From Paracoccus haematequi (GTDB lineage: Bacteria > Pseudomonadota > Alphaproteobacteria > Rhodobacterales > Rhodobacteraceae), in assembly GCA_945881965.1 (NCBI GenBank), contig CAMCVS010000003.1, forward strand, positions 124,001 through 188,000: a DNA stretch of 64,000 bases, in the 5' to 3' direction. The notes beneath the pieces are model-generated. The model was given only the letters and a program-made list of their open reading frames with translations, searched no databases and had not been told where the DNA came from. The position numbers and the translations under genes were made by a program. Each line of letters opens with the position of its first letter. Position 1 is the stretch's first letter. Shown here in pieces: positions 55,957 to 64,000 of this stretch.

Positions 55957-58791
55957 GGCCAGCAGCGGTTTCAGATAGCGCCCGGTATGGCTGGCGGCGA
56001 CCTCGGCGATCTGTTCGGGGGTGCCCTCGGCCACGATCATGCCACCGCCATCGCCGCCTTCGGGACCGATGTCGATCACCCAATCGGCGGTTTTCACCAC
56101 GTCAAGGTTGTGTTCGATCACCACCACGGAATTGCCCTGTTCAACCAGTTCATGCAGCACTTCCAACAGCTTGCGCGTGTCTTCGAAATGCAGGCCCGTC
56201 GTGGGCTCATCAAGGATGTAAAGCGTGCGGCCCGTGGCGCGGCGCGCCAGTTCCTTGGACAGCTTGACCCTTTGCGCCTCGCCCCCTGACAGGGTCGTGG
56301 CCTGTTGGCCGACCTTGATATAGCCAAGCCCCACCTGCATCAGCGCATCCATCTTTTCGCGGATCGACGGCACGGCGGCGAAAAAGCCCTGCGCGTCTTC
56401 GACGGTCATATCCAGCACATCGGCGATGCTCTTGCCCTTGAAGCGGATTTCCAGCGTCTCGCGGTTATAGCGCGCGCCCTTGCAGGTTTCGCAGGTGACA
56501 TAGACATCGGGCAGGAAGTTCATCTCGATCTTCAACACGCCGTCGCCCTGGCAGGCCTCGCAGCGCCCGCCCTTGACGTTGAACGAGAACCGCCCCGGCT
56601 GATAACCGCGCGCCTTGGATTCGGGGAGGCCCGCGAACCAGTCGCGGATCGGCGTGAAGGCCCCCGTGTAGGTGGCGGGGTTACTGCGCGGGGTGCGCCC
56701 GATGGGGCGCTGGTCGATGTCGATCACCTTGTCCAGATGCTCAAAACCCTTGATGGTTTCGCAAGGTGCCGGCGTTTCGCGCGCGCCGTTCAGGCGCATC
56801 GCGGCGGTCTTGAACAGGGTCTCAATCGTCAGCGTGGATTTGCCGCCACCCGAAACGCCGGTGACGCAGACGAACATCCCCAGCGGAAATTCGGCGGTGA
56901 CATCGCGCAGGTTGTTGCCGGTGGCCTTGACCACGGTCAGCGATCTGCCGTTGCCCTTGCGGCGTTTGGCAGGCACCGCCACATCGCGCGCGCCCGACAG
57001 GTATTGCCCGGTCAAGCTGGCAGGGTCGGCGGCAATCTGCGCGGGGGTGCCTTCGGCCACGATGCGCCCGCCATGAACCCCGGCCCCCGGCCCCATGTCA
57101 AAGACATAATCCGCCTCGCGGATCGCCTCTTCGTCGTGTTCGACGACCAGCACCGAATTGCCTTGGTCCCGCAGGTTTTTCAGCGTGTCCAACAGCCGCG
57201 TGTTGTCGCGTTGATGCAGCCCGATGCTGGGTTCATCCAGCACATAGAGCACACCCTGCAAGCCCGATCCGATCTGGCTGGCCAGCCGGATGCGCTGCGA
57301 TTCGCCACCCGACAGGGTGCCTGCGGCGCGCGACAATGACAGGTATTCGAGGCCCACGTTATTCAGGAACCCCAGCCGTTCGCGGATTTCTTTGAGAATC
57401 GCGCGGGCGATTTCGTTCTTCTGGTTGGTCAGGTGATCGGGGACGGTGGTGATCCAGTCATAAGCCTCGCGGATGGATTTTTCGACCACCTGGCCCACGT
57501 GCAGGCCCGCCACCTTGACCGCCAGCGCCTCGGGTTTCAGGCGATAGCCGCCACAGGCCCCGCAGCGGCGGTTGTTCTGGTATTGCTCGAATTCCTCGCG
57601 CACCCAGGTCGAATCCGTTTCGCGATAACGGCGTTCCATGTTGGGGATCACGCCTTCAAAGACGCGCGTGACCTGATAGACCCGGCCGCCTTCGTCGTAG
57701 CGGAACAGGATTTCCTCGTCGCCCGAGCCGCGCAGAAACACCTCTTTCGCCTTTTCGGGCAGGTCTTTCCAGCGCGCCTTTTTGTCAAAGCCGTAATGCG
57801 TGGCCAAGGCCTCGATGGTTTGCAGGAAATAGGGCGATTTGCCTTTGCGCCACGGCGCAATCGCGCCATCCGCCACCTTCATCGCGTGGTCGGGCACCAC
57901 AAGGCGCTCGTCGAAGAACAATTCGACGCCGAGTCCGTCGCAGGCCGGACAGGCCCCGAACGGCGCGTTAAAGGAAAACAGCCGGGGTTCGATTTCGGGG
58001 ATCGTGAACCCCGACACCGGGCAGGCGAATTTTTCCGAGAATGTCAGGCGTTCCGGGTCGCCTTCTGCCGGAGCCGTCTCAAGGATCGCGATGCCGTCGG
58101 CCAGGTTCAGCGCGGTGCGGAAACTGTCGGCCAGCCGCACCTCAAGCCCTTCGCGGACCACGATGCGGTCCACCACCACGTCGATGTCATGGCGCAGCTT
58201 CTTGTCCAGCGCAGGCACGTCCTCGATCTCATAGAACGCGCCGTCGACCTTGACGCGCTGGAACCCCTGCTTGCGCAGGTCCAGCATTTCCTTGCGGTAT
58301 TCGCCCTTGCGGTCGCGCACGATGGGGGCGAGCAAGTAGGCGCGGGTGCCGTCCGCCATCGCCATCACCCGGTCCACCATGTCCTGCACCTGCTGCGCCT
58401 CAATCGGCAAGCCGGTGGCGGGGCTATAGGGGGTGCCCGCGCGCGCATACAAAAGCCGCATGTAGTCATAGATTTCCGTCACCGTGCCGACGGTGGACCG
58501 GGGGTTCTTGGACGTGGTTTTCTGTTCGATGGAAATCGCCGGGGACAGGCCGGAAATGTGATCCACATCCGGTTTGCCCATCATGTCTAGGAATTGCCGC
58601 GCATAGGCGGACAGGCTTTCGACATAGCGGCGCTGGCCTTCGGCATAGATCGTATCGAACGCCAGCGACGATTTCCCCGACCCTGACAACCCGGTGATCA
58701 CCACCAGCTTGTCGCGCGGGATGCTGACGTTGATGTTCTTCAGGTTATGTTCGCGCGCGCCGCGTACGTCGATGGACTTGAGGTCTGCCAT
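55933..58791 (-). CDS. uvrA: Excinuclease ABC subunit A
   Basis: 952 residues, damage-sensing ATPase of nucleotide excision repair. First ATPase Walker A GLSGSGKS (34-41), zinc-finger cysteines around FGACPACDG and CGACGGYRL, second Walker [10 protein letters not shown] near 650, CEACQGDG zinc module, and the ABC signature [15 protein letters not shown]. Start [21 protein letters not shown] at 58791 matches the family; the frame extends into unrelated sequence upstream. An SOS box lies 65 bases upstream of the start. The C-terminus ends [10 protein letters not shown] inside a tandem repeat. Confidence 0.97.
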   Translation of the reverse strand: MADLKSIDVRGAREHNLKNINVSIPRDKLVVITGLSGSGKSSLAFDTIYAEGQRRYVESLSAYARQFLDMMGKPDVDHISGLSPAISIEQKTTSKNPRSTVGTVTEIYDYMRLLYARAGTPYSPATGLPIEAQQVQDMVDRVMAMADGTRAYLLAPIVRDRKGEYRKEMLDLRKQGFQRVKVDGAFYEIEDVPALDKKLRHDIDVVVDRIVVREGLEVRLADSFRTALNLADGIAILETAPAEGDPERLTFSEKFACPVSGFTIPEIEPRLFSFNAPFGACPACDGLGVELFFDERLVVPDHAMKVADGAIAPWRKGKSPYFLQTIEALATHYGFDKKARWKDLPEKAKEVFLRGSGDEEILFRYDEGGRVYQVTRVFEGVIPNMERRYRETDSTWVREEFEQYQNNRRCGACGGYRLKPEALAVKVAGLHVGQVVEKSIREAYDWITTVPDHLTNQKNEIARAILKEIRERLGFLNNVGLEYLSLSRAAGTLSGGESQRIRLASQIGSGLQGVLYVLDEPSIGLHQRDNTRLLDTLKNLRDQGNSVLVVEHDEEAIREADYVFDMGPGAGVHGGRIVAEGTPAQIAADPASLTGQYLSGARDVAVPAKRRKGNGRSLTVVKATGNNLRDVTAEFPLGMFVCVTGVSGGGKSTLTIETLFKTAAMRLNGARETPAPCETIKGFEHLDKVIDIDQRPIGRTPRSNPATYTGAFTPIRDWFAGLPESKARGYQPGRFSFNVKGGRCEACQGDGVLKIEMNFLPDVYVTCETCKGARYNRETLEIRFKGKSIADVLDMTVEDAQGFFAAVPSIREKMDALMQVGLGYIKVGQQATTLSGGEAQRVKLSKELARRATGRTLYILDEPTTGLHFEDTRKLLEVLHELVEQGNSVVVIEHNLDVVKTADWVIDIGPEGGDGGGMIVAEGTPEQIAEVAASHTGRYLKPLLARRRTAAE

Positions 58792-58815
58792 GGTGCCCCC
58801 CGGCTGGATGGGAGG

Positions 58816-58870
58816 GATATAAGCCCAATCCGCAGCGCGGCCAACCGAAAAACGTGAACGATTGGTGAAC
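58816..58870 (-). promoter_or_regulatory. uvrA promoter region with SOS box
   Basis: GAACGATTGGTGAAC at 58856-58870 is a perfect GAAC-N7-GAAC SOS operator, identical in form to the lexA one. Reading on the minus strand, a candidate -35 TTGGCC (58839-58844) and -10 TATATC (58816-58821) are 17 bases apart; the box lies just upstream of the -35. Exact promoter is inference; the SOS box is clear. Confidence 0.8.
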
Positions 58871-58924
58871 ACGTCCGCGCCAGCGCCCGTTTTCGCAGCA
58901 GACTGACGAGAACGTGCCACATAT

Positions 58925-58940
58925 ATTCTGTTTTCGGAAT
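58925..58940. promoter_or_regulatory. ATTC-N8-GAAT palindrome, candidate SqrR/BigR operator
   Basis: ATTCTGTTTTCGGAAT, with the arms extended outward by AT pairs (ATATTC ... GAATAT, 58923-58942), lies 90 bases before the rhodanese start. It matches the ATTC-N8-GAAT operator described for the sulfide-responsive repressors SqrR and BigR. No repressor gene of this type is in the window. Confidence 0.6.
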
Positions 58941-59029
58941 ATTTTTGCGGCGAGGGAGTTGAAAAACGGGCGGGCCAGCGGCACATGGGCGTTAGAAAAT
59001 TCACCGCCCCATCTGTCGAGGACCGCGCC

Positions 59030-59386
59030 ATGTTCAACTTCCTGCGCTCTGCCGCCCCCGCAACCCCGTTGGCCGAGGTCATCGCCGCTGTGCAGGCCGG
59101 GACCACCACATTGATCGACGTGCGCGATATCTCCGAGGTCAAGGCCACGGGCCGCGCGGCAGGCGCACTGCATATCCCGCTGATGCGGGTGTCGATGATG
59201 TGCGACCCGCGCCACCCGGATTTCGTGGCGGGCCTGCATGCGGACAAACCGGTGGCGATCTATTGCGCGTCGGGCGCGCGGTCGGGCATGGCGGCGGGCA
59301 TGCTGCGCAAGCTGGGCTTTGCCGATGTCACCAACATCGGCGGTTTCGGCAATTGGGTGCAGGCGGGCGGTGCGGTGACGCGGTAG
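59030..59386 (+). CDS. Rhodanese-like sulfurtransferase
   Basis: 118 residues, single rhodanese domain with the active-site cysteine in [12 protein letters not shown] (about 84-95) and the typical [10 protein letters not shown] near 30. The cysteine loop type suggests sulfur transfer in persulfide or thiosulfate metabolism. GAGGACC precedes ATG 59030; an upstream in-frame ATG (58985) is less likely. Starts 238 bases from the uvrA start on the opposite strand. Confidence 0.9.
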   Translation: MFNFLRSAAPATPLAEVIAAVQAGTTTLIDVRDISEVKATGRAAGALHIPLMRVSMMCDPRHPDFVAGLHADKPVAIYCASGARSGMAAGMLRKLGFADVTNIGGFGNWVQAGGAVTR

Positions 59387-59415
59387 TGTCAAAGTAACGG
59401 TGACGCGCTGACCCG

Positions 59416-60813
59416 TCAGAAGTGGATCGCGCGCCCGTAGGCGTCCAGCACCGATTCGTGCATCATCTCTGACAGGGTGGGATGCGGGAACACCGTGTGC
59501 ATCAGGTCTTCTTCGGTGGTTTCCAAGGTGCGGCCGATCACATAGCCCTGGATCAGTTCGGTGACCTCGGCGCCCACCATATGCGCGCCCAACAGCTCGC
59601 CGGTCTTGGCGTCAAAGATGGTTTTCACCAGCCCCTCGGGTTCGCCCAAGGCAATCGCCTTGCCGTTGCCGACAAAGGGGAAACGGCCCACCTTGATGTC
59701 ATGCCCCGCCGCGCGGGCCTTGTCCTCGGTCATGCCAACGCTGGCAATCTGCGGGTGGCAATAGGTGCAACCCGCGATGGACCCCGGTTTGATCGGATGC
59801 GGATGGAGGCCCGCGATCAGTTCGGCCACCATCACGCCCTCGTGGCTAGCCTTGTGCGCAAGCCACGGCGCGCCCGCGATATCGCCGATGGCATAAAGCC
59901 CCGGAACCCCGGTGCGGCAATATTCATCGGTCACGACATGGGTGCGGTCAATGGTGACGCCCAGCGCCTCTAGCCCCAGACCTTCGGTATTGCCGACGAT
60001 GCCAACGGCAGAGATGACCGTGTCATAATCGCGGGTTTCGACCTTGCCGCCCGTCTCGATATGGGCGGTGACGCCGATACCCGGCGCGCGGTCCAGCTTT
60101 TTCACGGCGGCCTTTTCCAGAATGGTCATGCCCTGCTTGACGAATTGCTTTTTCGCGTGGGCGGCGATTTCGGCATCTTCCACAGGCAGGATGCGGTCCA
60201 TCACCTCGATCACGGTGGTATCCGCGCCCATGGTGTTGAAGAAGCTGGCAAATTCGATACCGATGGCCCCCGACCCGATCACCAGCAGCCGCTTGGGCAT
60301 CCGCACCGGCACCATGGCGTGACGATAGGTCCAGACCAGATCGCCATCCGCCTCCAGCCCCGGCAATTCGCGGGCGCGCGCGCCAGTGGCAAGGATGATC
60401 GCGGGGGCGGACAGGTGTTCGTCGCCCTTGGCGGTGGTGACAATGACCTTGCCCGGCGCGGCAATCGTGGCGGTGCCCATCAGCACCGTCACCTTGTTCT
60501 TTTTCATCAGGTGGCCGATGCCGCCGGACAGTTGTTTGGCCACGCCGCGTGACCGGGCGACCACGGCCCCAAGGTCAAACCCCGCCTTGTCCACGGTCAG
60601 GCCGAACTCCTTGGCACGGTGCATCAGGTGGAACACCTCAGCCGACCGCAGCAGCGCCTTGGTGGGGATGCAGCCCCAATTCAGGCAGATGCCGCCCAGA
60701 TTTTCGCGTTCGACAATCGCGACCTTCTTGCCCAGTTGCGCGGCGCGGATCGCCGCGACATAGCCGCCGGGACCGGCACCGATCACGATCACATCAAATG
60801 CGCTGTCAGCCAT
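59416..60813 (-). CDS. lpd: Dihydrolipoyl dehydrogenase
   Basis: E3 component of pyruvate, 2-oxoglutarate or branched-chain dehydrogenase complexes, re-oxidising lipoamide. 465 residues: FAD-binding GAGPGGYVAAIRAAQLG (12-28), redox-active disulfide C43/C48 in GGICLNWGCIPTKAL, NAD domain GSGAIGIEFASFF, and catalytic His near FPHPTLSEMMHE. The start MADSAFDVIVIGAGP matches the family. No E1/E2 genes are next to it. Confidence 0.96.
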   Translation of the reverse strand: MADSAFDVIVIGAGPGGYVAAIRAAQLGKKVAIVERENLGGICLNWGCIPTKALLRSAEVFHLMHRAKEFGLTVDKAGFDLGAVVARSRGVAKQLSGGIGHLMKKNKVTVLMGTATIAAPGKVIVTTAKGDEHLSAPAIILATGARARELPGLEADGDLVWTYRHAMVPVRMPKRLLVIGSGAIGIEFASFFNTMGADTTVIEVMDRILPVEDAEIAAHAKKQFVKQGMTILEKAAVKKLDRAPGIGVTAHIETGGKVETRDYDTVISAVGIVGNTEGLGLEALGVTIDRTHVVTDEYCRTGVPGLYAIGDIAGAPWLAHKASHEGVMVAELIAGLHPHPIKPGSIAGCTYCHPQIASVGMTEDKARAAGHDIKVGRFPFVGNGKAIALGEPEGLVKTIFDAKTGELLGAHMVGAEVTELIQGYVIGRTLETTEEDLMHTVFPHPTLSEMMHESVLDAYGRAIHF

Positions 60814-60885
60814 GCCGCCCTCCGAATCCAGAATTGGTTCAACGTTAAACCAATTTCCGGAACCCGGCAACGCGCATGGGGCGCG

Positions 60886-61479
60886 TCAGCCCGCTTGCAA
60901 GGTCTGCCCAGCCTGCATGGCCTTTACAGTCTGGCCATATCCGCCGCTGGTGACATAGGCCTGTTCCACTGCCGTGAACGGACGCGCAAGCGCCGCATTG
61001 CGATAGGGGAAGCGACCGAATTGCCGGATCACCTCGCGATGCGCGCGGGCATGCAGCAGGTTGGACGCGCCAGTCGCGGGCAACCGGTCGTGGATCAGCC
61101 GCACGGCGCGATCCTGATCAGCCAGATTTTCGGAATGCATCAGCGGCAGGTAAAAGAACTGCCGCGCGGGTTCGTCGATGCGCATGTCCCAGCCGTGGTT
61201 GATGGCGGATTTCGCCGCCGCCAGCGCCTGCCGGTCGGTCGCAAAAGACCGCGCCTGACCCCGGAACATGTTGCGCGGGAACTGGTCGGTCAGCAAGATA
61301 TAGGCCAGCGCGCCGTTGGGATAGGTCAGCCACAACCCATACGCCCCCGCATGGGCATCTTCCCAGGCGGTCAGGAACCGATCGCGGATCGCCGTGTCAA
61401 TCGCATCCGATCCGTCATACCAGCCCGCAGGCCCCAATTCGTCCAGCCAATAGGCCAGAACGGCATCCACAGTTGTCAT
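60886..61479 (-). CDS. DUF924-family protein
   Basis: 197 residues matching the DUF924 family: TVDAVLAYWLDELGPAGWY, LWLTYPNGALAYILLTDQFPRNMFRG near 60-85, and FFYLPLMHSENLADQDRAV near 120. Helical, TPR-like predicted fold; function uncharacterised. Stands between lpd (72 bases downstream of its stop) and an MFS gene; no operon signal. Confidence 0.85.
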   Translation of the reverse strand: MTTVDAVLAYWLDELGPAGWYDGSDAIDTAIRDRFLTAWEDAHAGAYGLWLTYPNGALAYILLTDQFPRNMFRGQARSFATDRQALAAAKSAINHGWDMRIDEPARQFFYLPLMHSENLADQDRAVRLIHDRLPATGASNLLHARAHREVIRQFGRFPYRNAALARPFTAVEQAYVTSGGYGQTVKAMQAGQTLQAG

Positions 61480-61595
61480 TGTCTCTCCCTGCGTGATCCA
61501 CGCGCTCCTGCCGCAAATGTTACCAAATTGTGAAGCCTTTCTGACAGTCACAATATGCGTCAAATGCGACATAATGGCCCGCCCGCGCGGCCTGT

Positions 61596-62825
61596 CTAAA
61601 CAGCGGGCTTGGCGCGTGCGGCCTGCGCGGCCACCGGGGTCGATGTTGGCGACAAGGGCGCATAGCTGTTGGTGTCGGCCACGCTGGGTGCGGCGCGGCG
61701 TGTCATCCGCCATGCGGCATAGCCCACGAGGGCGAACATCAGGATGGCGATCAGCAGGAAATACCCCTCGGGGCCGAACAGCCCCATCGCCCAGCCGGTG
61801 ATGACCGGGCCAAGGATCGCACCCAGGCCGTTGATGAACAGCAGCCCCGCCGATGCGCCCGCCATCGTGTCGCGCGTCAGGTAATCGTTGGTATAGGCGA
61901 TCAGCAGCGAATACAGCGGGTTGGTCATGCCGCCGATCATCGTCGCCGCCACCAGCAGCGCGGTGAACTGACCGCCCGATACCAGCCCCACAATCGCGCC
62001 CGCGCCGCCCATGGCCGCGGTGATCAGGATCAAAAGCCGCCGGTCCATGCGGTCGGAAATCCAGCCCAGCGGGAATTGCAGGAACACCGCCCCCAGATAG
62101 AACGCCGCCACAAAGGCCGAGATTTGCGGCACGCTTAGCCCCGCCTGGGTGCCATAGACCGCTCCCATCCCGAACTGCGCCGCGAACACGCCCCCCAGCA
62201 GGAACATGCCGACGCAGCCCAAGGGCGACACGCGGAACAGCGCCGCCAGCGACAGGGGCGTGGTCTGTTCAAAGGCGGGGGTCGGGCTGGCCGACAGCAG
62301 GATGGGGGCCACCGCGATCGACACCAAGACCGACGGGATCACGAACAACACGAACCCCGCCGGGTCGGCCACCAGCAAAAGCGCCTGCGCGATCACGATG
62401 CCACCCACCTGCACGATCATGTACAGCGACAACGCCTGCCCCCGGTTGTCATTGGTCGCCGCCGCATTCAGCCAGCTTTCGGCGCTGATATAGACGCCGC
62501 AGAAACAGAACCCGATGATGACCCGCCCCGCCGTCCAGACCCAGGGGTCGGGCAGCGCGGGATAGATCACGATCACCGCCGAGATGATCGAGGCCAACGC
62601 CGCGAACACCCGCAAATGGCCAACCCGGCGGATCATGCCGGGGACCATGCGGCTGGCCAGCAGGAAACCGGCGAAATAGGCCGACATCACGATGGACATC
62701 TCGAAGGTGGAAAACCCCTCGATGGCACCGCGCACGCCCAACAGCGTGCCCTGCAACCCGTTGCCGATCATCAACAGCAACATGCCGAACAACAGCGGCC
62801 AGGAATTGGTCAGAACACTCAGCAT
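61596..62825 (-). CDS. Major facilitator superfamily transporter (YcaD-like)
   Basis: 409 residues with twelve hydrophobic segments; N-terminal MLSVLTNSWPLLFGMLLLMIGNGLQGTLLGVRGAIEGFS and ESWLNAAATNDNRGQALSLYMIVQ match the YcaD/MFS subgroup with unknown substrate. The loop GWISDRMDRR is the MFS signature between helices. The long hydrophilic C-terminal tail is variable. The ATG at 62825 follows GGAGTG. Confidence 0.88.
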   Translation of the reverse strand: MLSVLTNSWPLLFGMLLLMIGNGLQGTLLGVRGAIEGFSTFEMSIVMSAYFAGFLLASRMVPGMIRRVGHLRVFAALASIISAVIVIYPALPDPWVWTAGRVIIGFCFCGVYISAESWLNAAATNDNRGQALSLYMIVQVGGIVIAQALLLVADPAGFVLFVIPSVLVSIAVAPILLSASPTPAFEQTTPLSLAALFRVSPLGCVGMFLLGGVFAAQFGMGAVYGTQAGLSVPQISAFVAAFYLGAVFLQFPLGWISDRMDRRLLILITAAMGGAGAIVGLVSGGQFTALLVAATMIGGMTNPLYSLLIAYTNDYLTRDTMAGASAGLLFINGLGAILGPVITGWAMGLFGPEGYFLLIAILMFALVGYAAWRMTRRAAPSVADTNSYAPLSPTSTPVAAQAARAKPAV

Positions 62826-62923
62826 GGCGCACTCCGGGCGGTGTAGAATGAGGGTAACAGGCCAACCCGGCCCATGACAGACGGATGCGACGCTTGCATG
62901 TCCGGTGACGGCGCGATGTCCGC

Positions 62924-63988
62924 TCAGGGCGGCGGGATCAGCAAGGATGCATCGCCATAGCTGAAAAAGCGGTAACCGTTGGCCACGGCATGGGCATAGA
63001 TGCGCTTGACCGCCTCCTGCCCCATCAGCGCGGACACCAGCATCAGCAGCGTGGATTTCGGCAGGTGAAAGTTCGTCACCAACCCATCCGTGGCCTGAAA
63101 CCGGAAACCGGGATAGATAAAGATATCCGTCTCGCCCACCCAAGATGTGACCGTGCCCGTGGCCCGTGCTGCGGTTTCGATCAGGCGCAGCGCAGTGGTG
63201 CCCACGGGAATGATCCGGCCCCCGGCGGCGCGGGTGGCGGCGATGTCGGCGGCGGCTTCGGCGCTGACCTCGCCCCATTCGGCGTGCATCTTGTGGGTGG
63301 TCACGTCATCGACCTTGACCGGCAGAAAGGTGCCTGCCCCCACATGCAGCGTGACATGGGTGATCCCCACCCCCATGGCGCGAAAGGCCTCGATGGCGGC
63401 GGCGTCGAAATGCAAGGACGCCGTGGGCGCGGCGACGGCACCGGGCCGCGCGGCCCAGGCGGTCTGGTAATCGCTGCGGTCCTGGGCGTCGGCGGCACGG
63501 CGCGCGGCGATGTAGGGTGGCAGCGGCATCTCGCCCGCGCGGTCCAGTTCCGCCGCAAGGTCCGCCCCCACCAGCGAAAACCGCAACACCCCCTGCCCGT
63601 CCTCGCGCCCTTCCAGCCGCGCAGACAGGCTGTCGGTGAACGTGATCACCTCGCCTTCGCGGATCTTGCGCAGCGGTTTCATCAGCGCAGACCACGTGCC
63701 ATCCGCGCGCGGCGCCAACAGCGTGACCTCGATCCGTGCCGCACCCCCCTCGACCGCGCCATCCCGCAGCCGCTGCCCCGACAACCGCGCCGGGATCACG
63801 CGGGTATCGTTCAGCACCAGACGATCACCGGGCCGCAGCCAGCGCGCCAGATCGCCCACCCGCGCATCGGTGATCGCGGCACCTTCGGCCACCAACAGCC
63901 GAGCAGCGCTGCGTGGCACCATCGGGCGCGTGGCAATCAGCGCTTCGGGCAGGTCATAGTCGAAATCGGACAGGTTCACGGGCGTCAC
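62924..63988 (-). CDS. queA: tRNA preQ1(34) S-adenosylmethionine ribosyltransferase-isomerase
   Basis: Adds the epoxycyclopentane part of queuosine to tRNA from S-adenosylmethionine. 354 residues: [18 protein letters not shown]-terminal signature, [14 protein letters not shown] near 55-68, [37 protein letters not shown] and [23 protein letters not shown] start at 63988 (or three codons later) is used; the upstream gene lies outside the window. Confidence 0.95.
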   Translation of the reverse strand: MTPVNLSDFDYDLPEALIATRPMVPRSAARLLVAEGAAITDARVGDLARWLRPGDRLVLNDTRVIPARLSGQRLRDGAVEGGAARIEVTLLAPRADGTWSALMKPLRKIREGEVITFTDSLSARLEGREDGQGVLRFSLVGADLAAELDRAGEMPLPPYIAARRAADAQDRSDYQTAWAARPGAVAAPTASLHFDAAAIEAFRAMGVGITHVTLHVGAGTFLPVKVDDVTTHKMHAEWGEVSAEAAADIAATRAAGGRIIPVGTTALRLIETAARATGTVTSWVGETDIFIYPGFRFQATDGLVTNFHLPKSTLLMLVSALMGQEAVKRIYAHAVANGYRFFSYGDASLLIPPP

Positions 63989-64000
63989 TTTCTGGGGCGA

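Noticed and set aside
58792-59247. 152-codon N-terminal extension of uvrA
   Set aside because: It would run through the SOS box and the rhodanese gene; the normal UvrA start at 58791 fits family length exactly.

Overview
The window is one continuous piece of a high-GC alphaproteobacterial chromosome, very probably from the Rhodobacterales (Rhodobacteraceae / Roseobacter group). The grounds are a Fur/Mur-type regulator without the usual cysteine pair, a GAAC-N7-GAAC SOS operator in front of lexA and uvrA, a YibQ gene beside trpGDC followed by moaC-moeA-lexA, a gene-transfer-agent-type holin/endolysin pair, and the GC-rich intergenic element GGGGGG-loop-CCCCCC followed by GGAGTATTT...AAAATGAA. 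Coding density is high, most genes are housekeeping genes, and I see no tRNA, rRNA, transposase or CRISPR array. The first gene is cut at its 5' end; all others are complete.

Layout. 0-14.6 kb: end of a PpiD-like chaperone, trpE, a DEAD-box helicase, fur, a DMT transporter, enolase, yibQ, then trpG-trpD-(SNase-like gene)-trpC-moaC-moeA and SOS-regulated lexA. 14.6-22.3 kb: comEC (convergent with lexA), gltX, gltA, and two neighbouring RTX calcium-binding proteins with an N-terminal membrane segment. 22.3-29.2 kb (minus strand): a PaaG-like hydratase, ccmF-ccmH, a GTA-type holin and endolysin, ccmE, murI and an acyltransferase. 29.3-36.2 kb: fused indolepyruvate ferredoxin oxidoreductase with a divergent LysR gene, a candidate small RNA, a MAPEG protein, and a DGPF/YCII protein paired with an ECF42-type sigma factor. 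36.2-47.9 kb: a hypothetical protein, purL, a CAT-like acetyltransferase, bolA-grx4, zapA with a coiled-coil partner, transketolase, DUF808, GAPDH, a 47-residue membrane protein, an alpha/beta hydrolase and coaD. 48-55.8 kb: a CBS protein, LysR, and a valine-degradation cluster (mmsA, isobutyryl-CoA dehydrogenase, 3-hydroxyisobutyryl-CoA hydrolase, mmsB) interrupted by an alternative oxidase and ending in a Crp/Fnr regulator and a DUF2892 protein. 55.9-64 kb: uvrA with an SOS box, a rhodanese with an upstream ATTC-N8-GAAT palindrome, lpd, DUF924, an MFS transporter and queA.

How the genes fit together. The trp genes make anthranilate and carry it to indole-3-glycerol phosphate. GltX, GltA, enolase, transketolase, GAPDH and Lpd are central metabolism. 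The 52-55 kb genes overlap start-to-stop and form one operon for the lower valine pathway. CcmE, CcmF and CcmH attach haem to c-type cytochromes, and their cluster carries two phage-type lysis genes. No large unknown system is evident. The points most worth following are the lysis genes inside the ccm cluster, the RTX pair, the alternative oxidase, the candidate sulfide-responsive operator upstream of the rhodanese, and the candidate small RNA at 33.9 kb.
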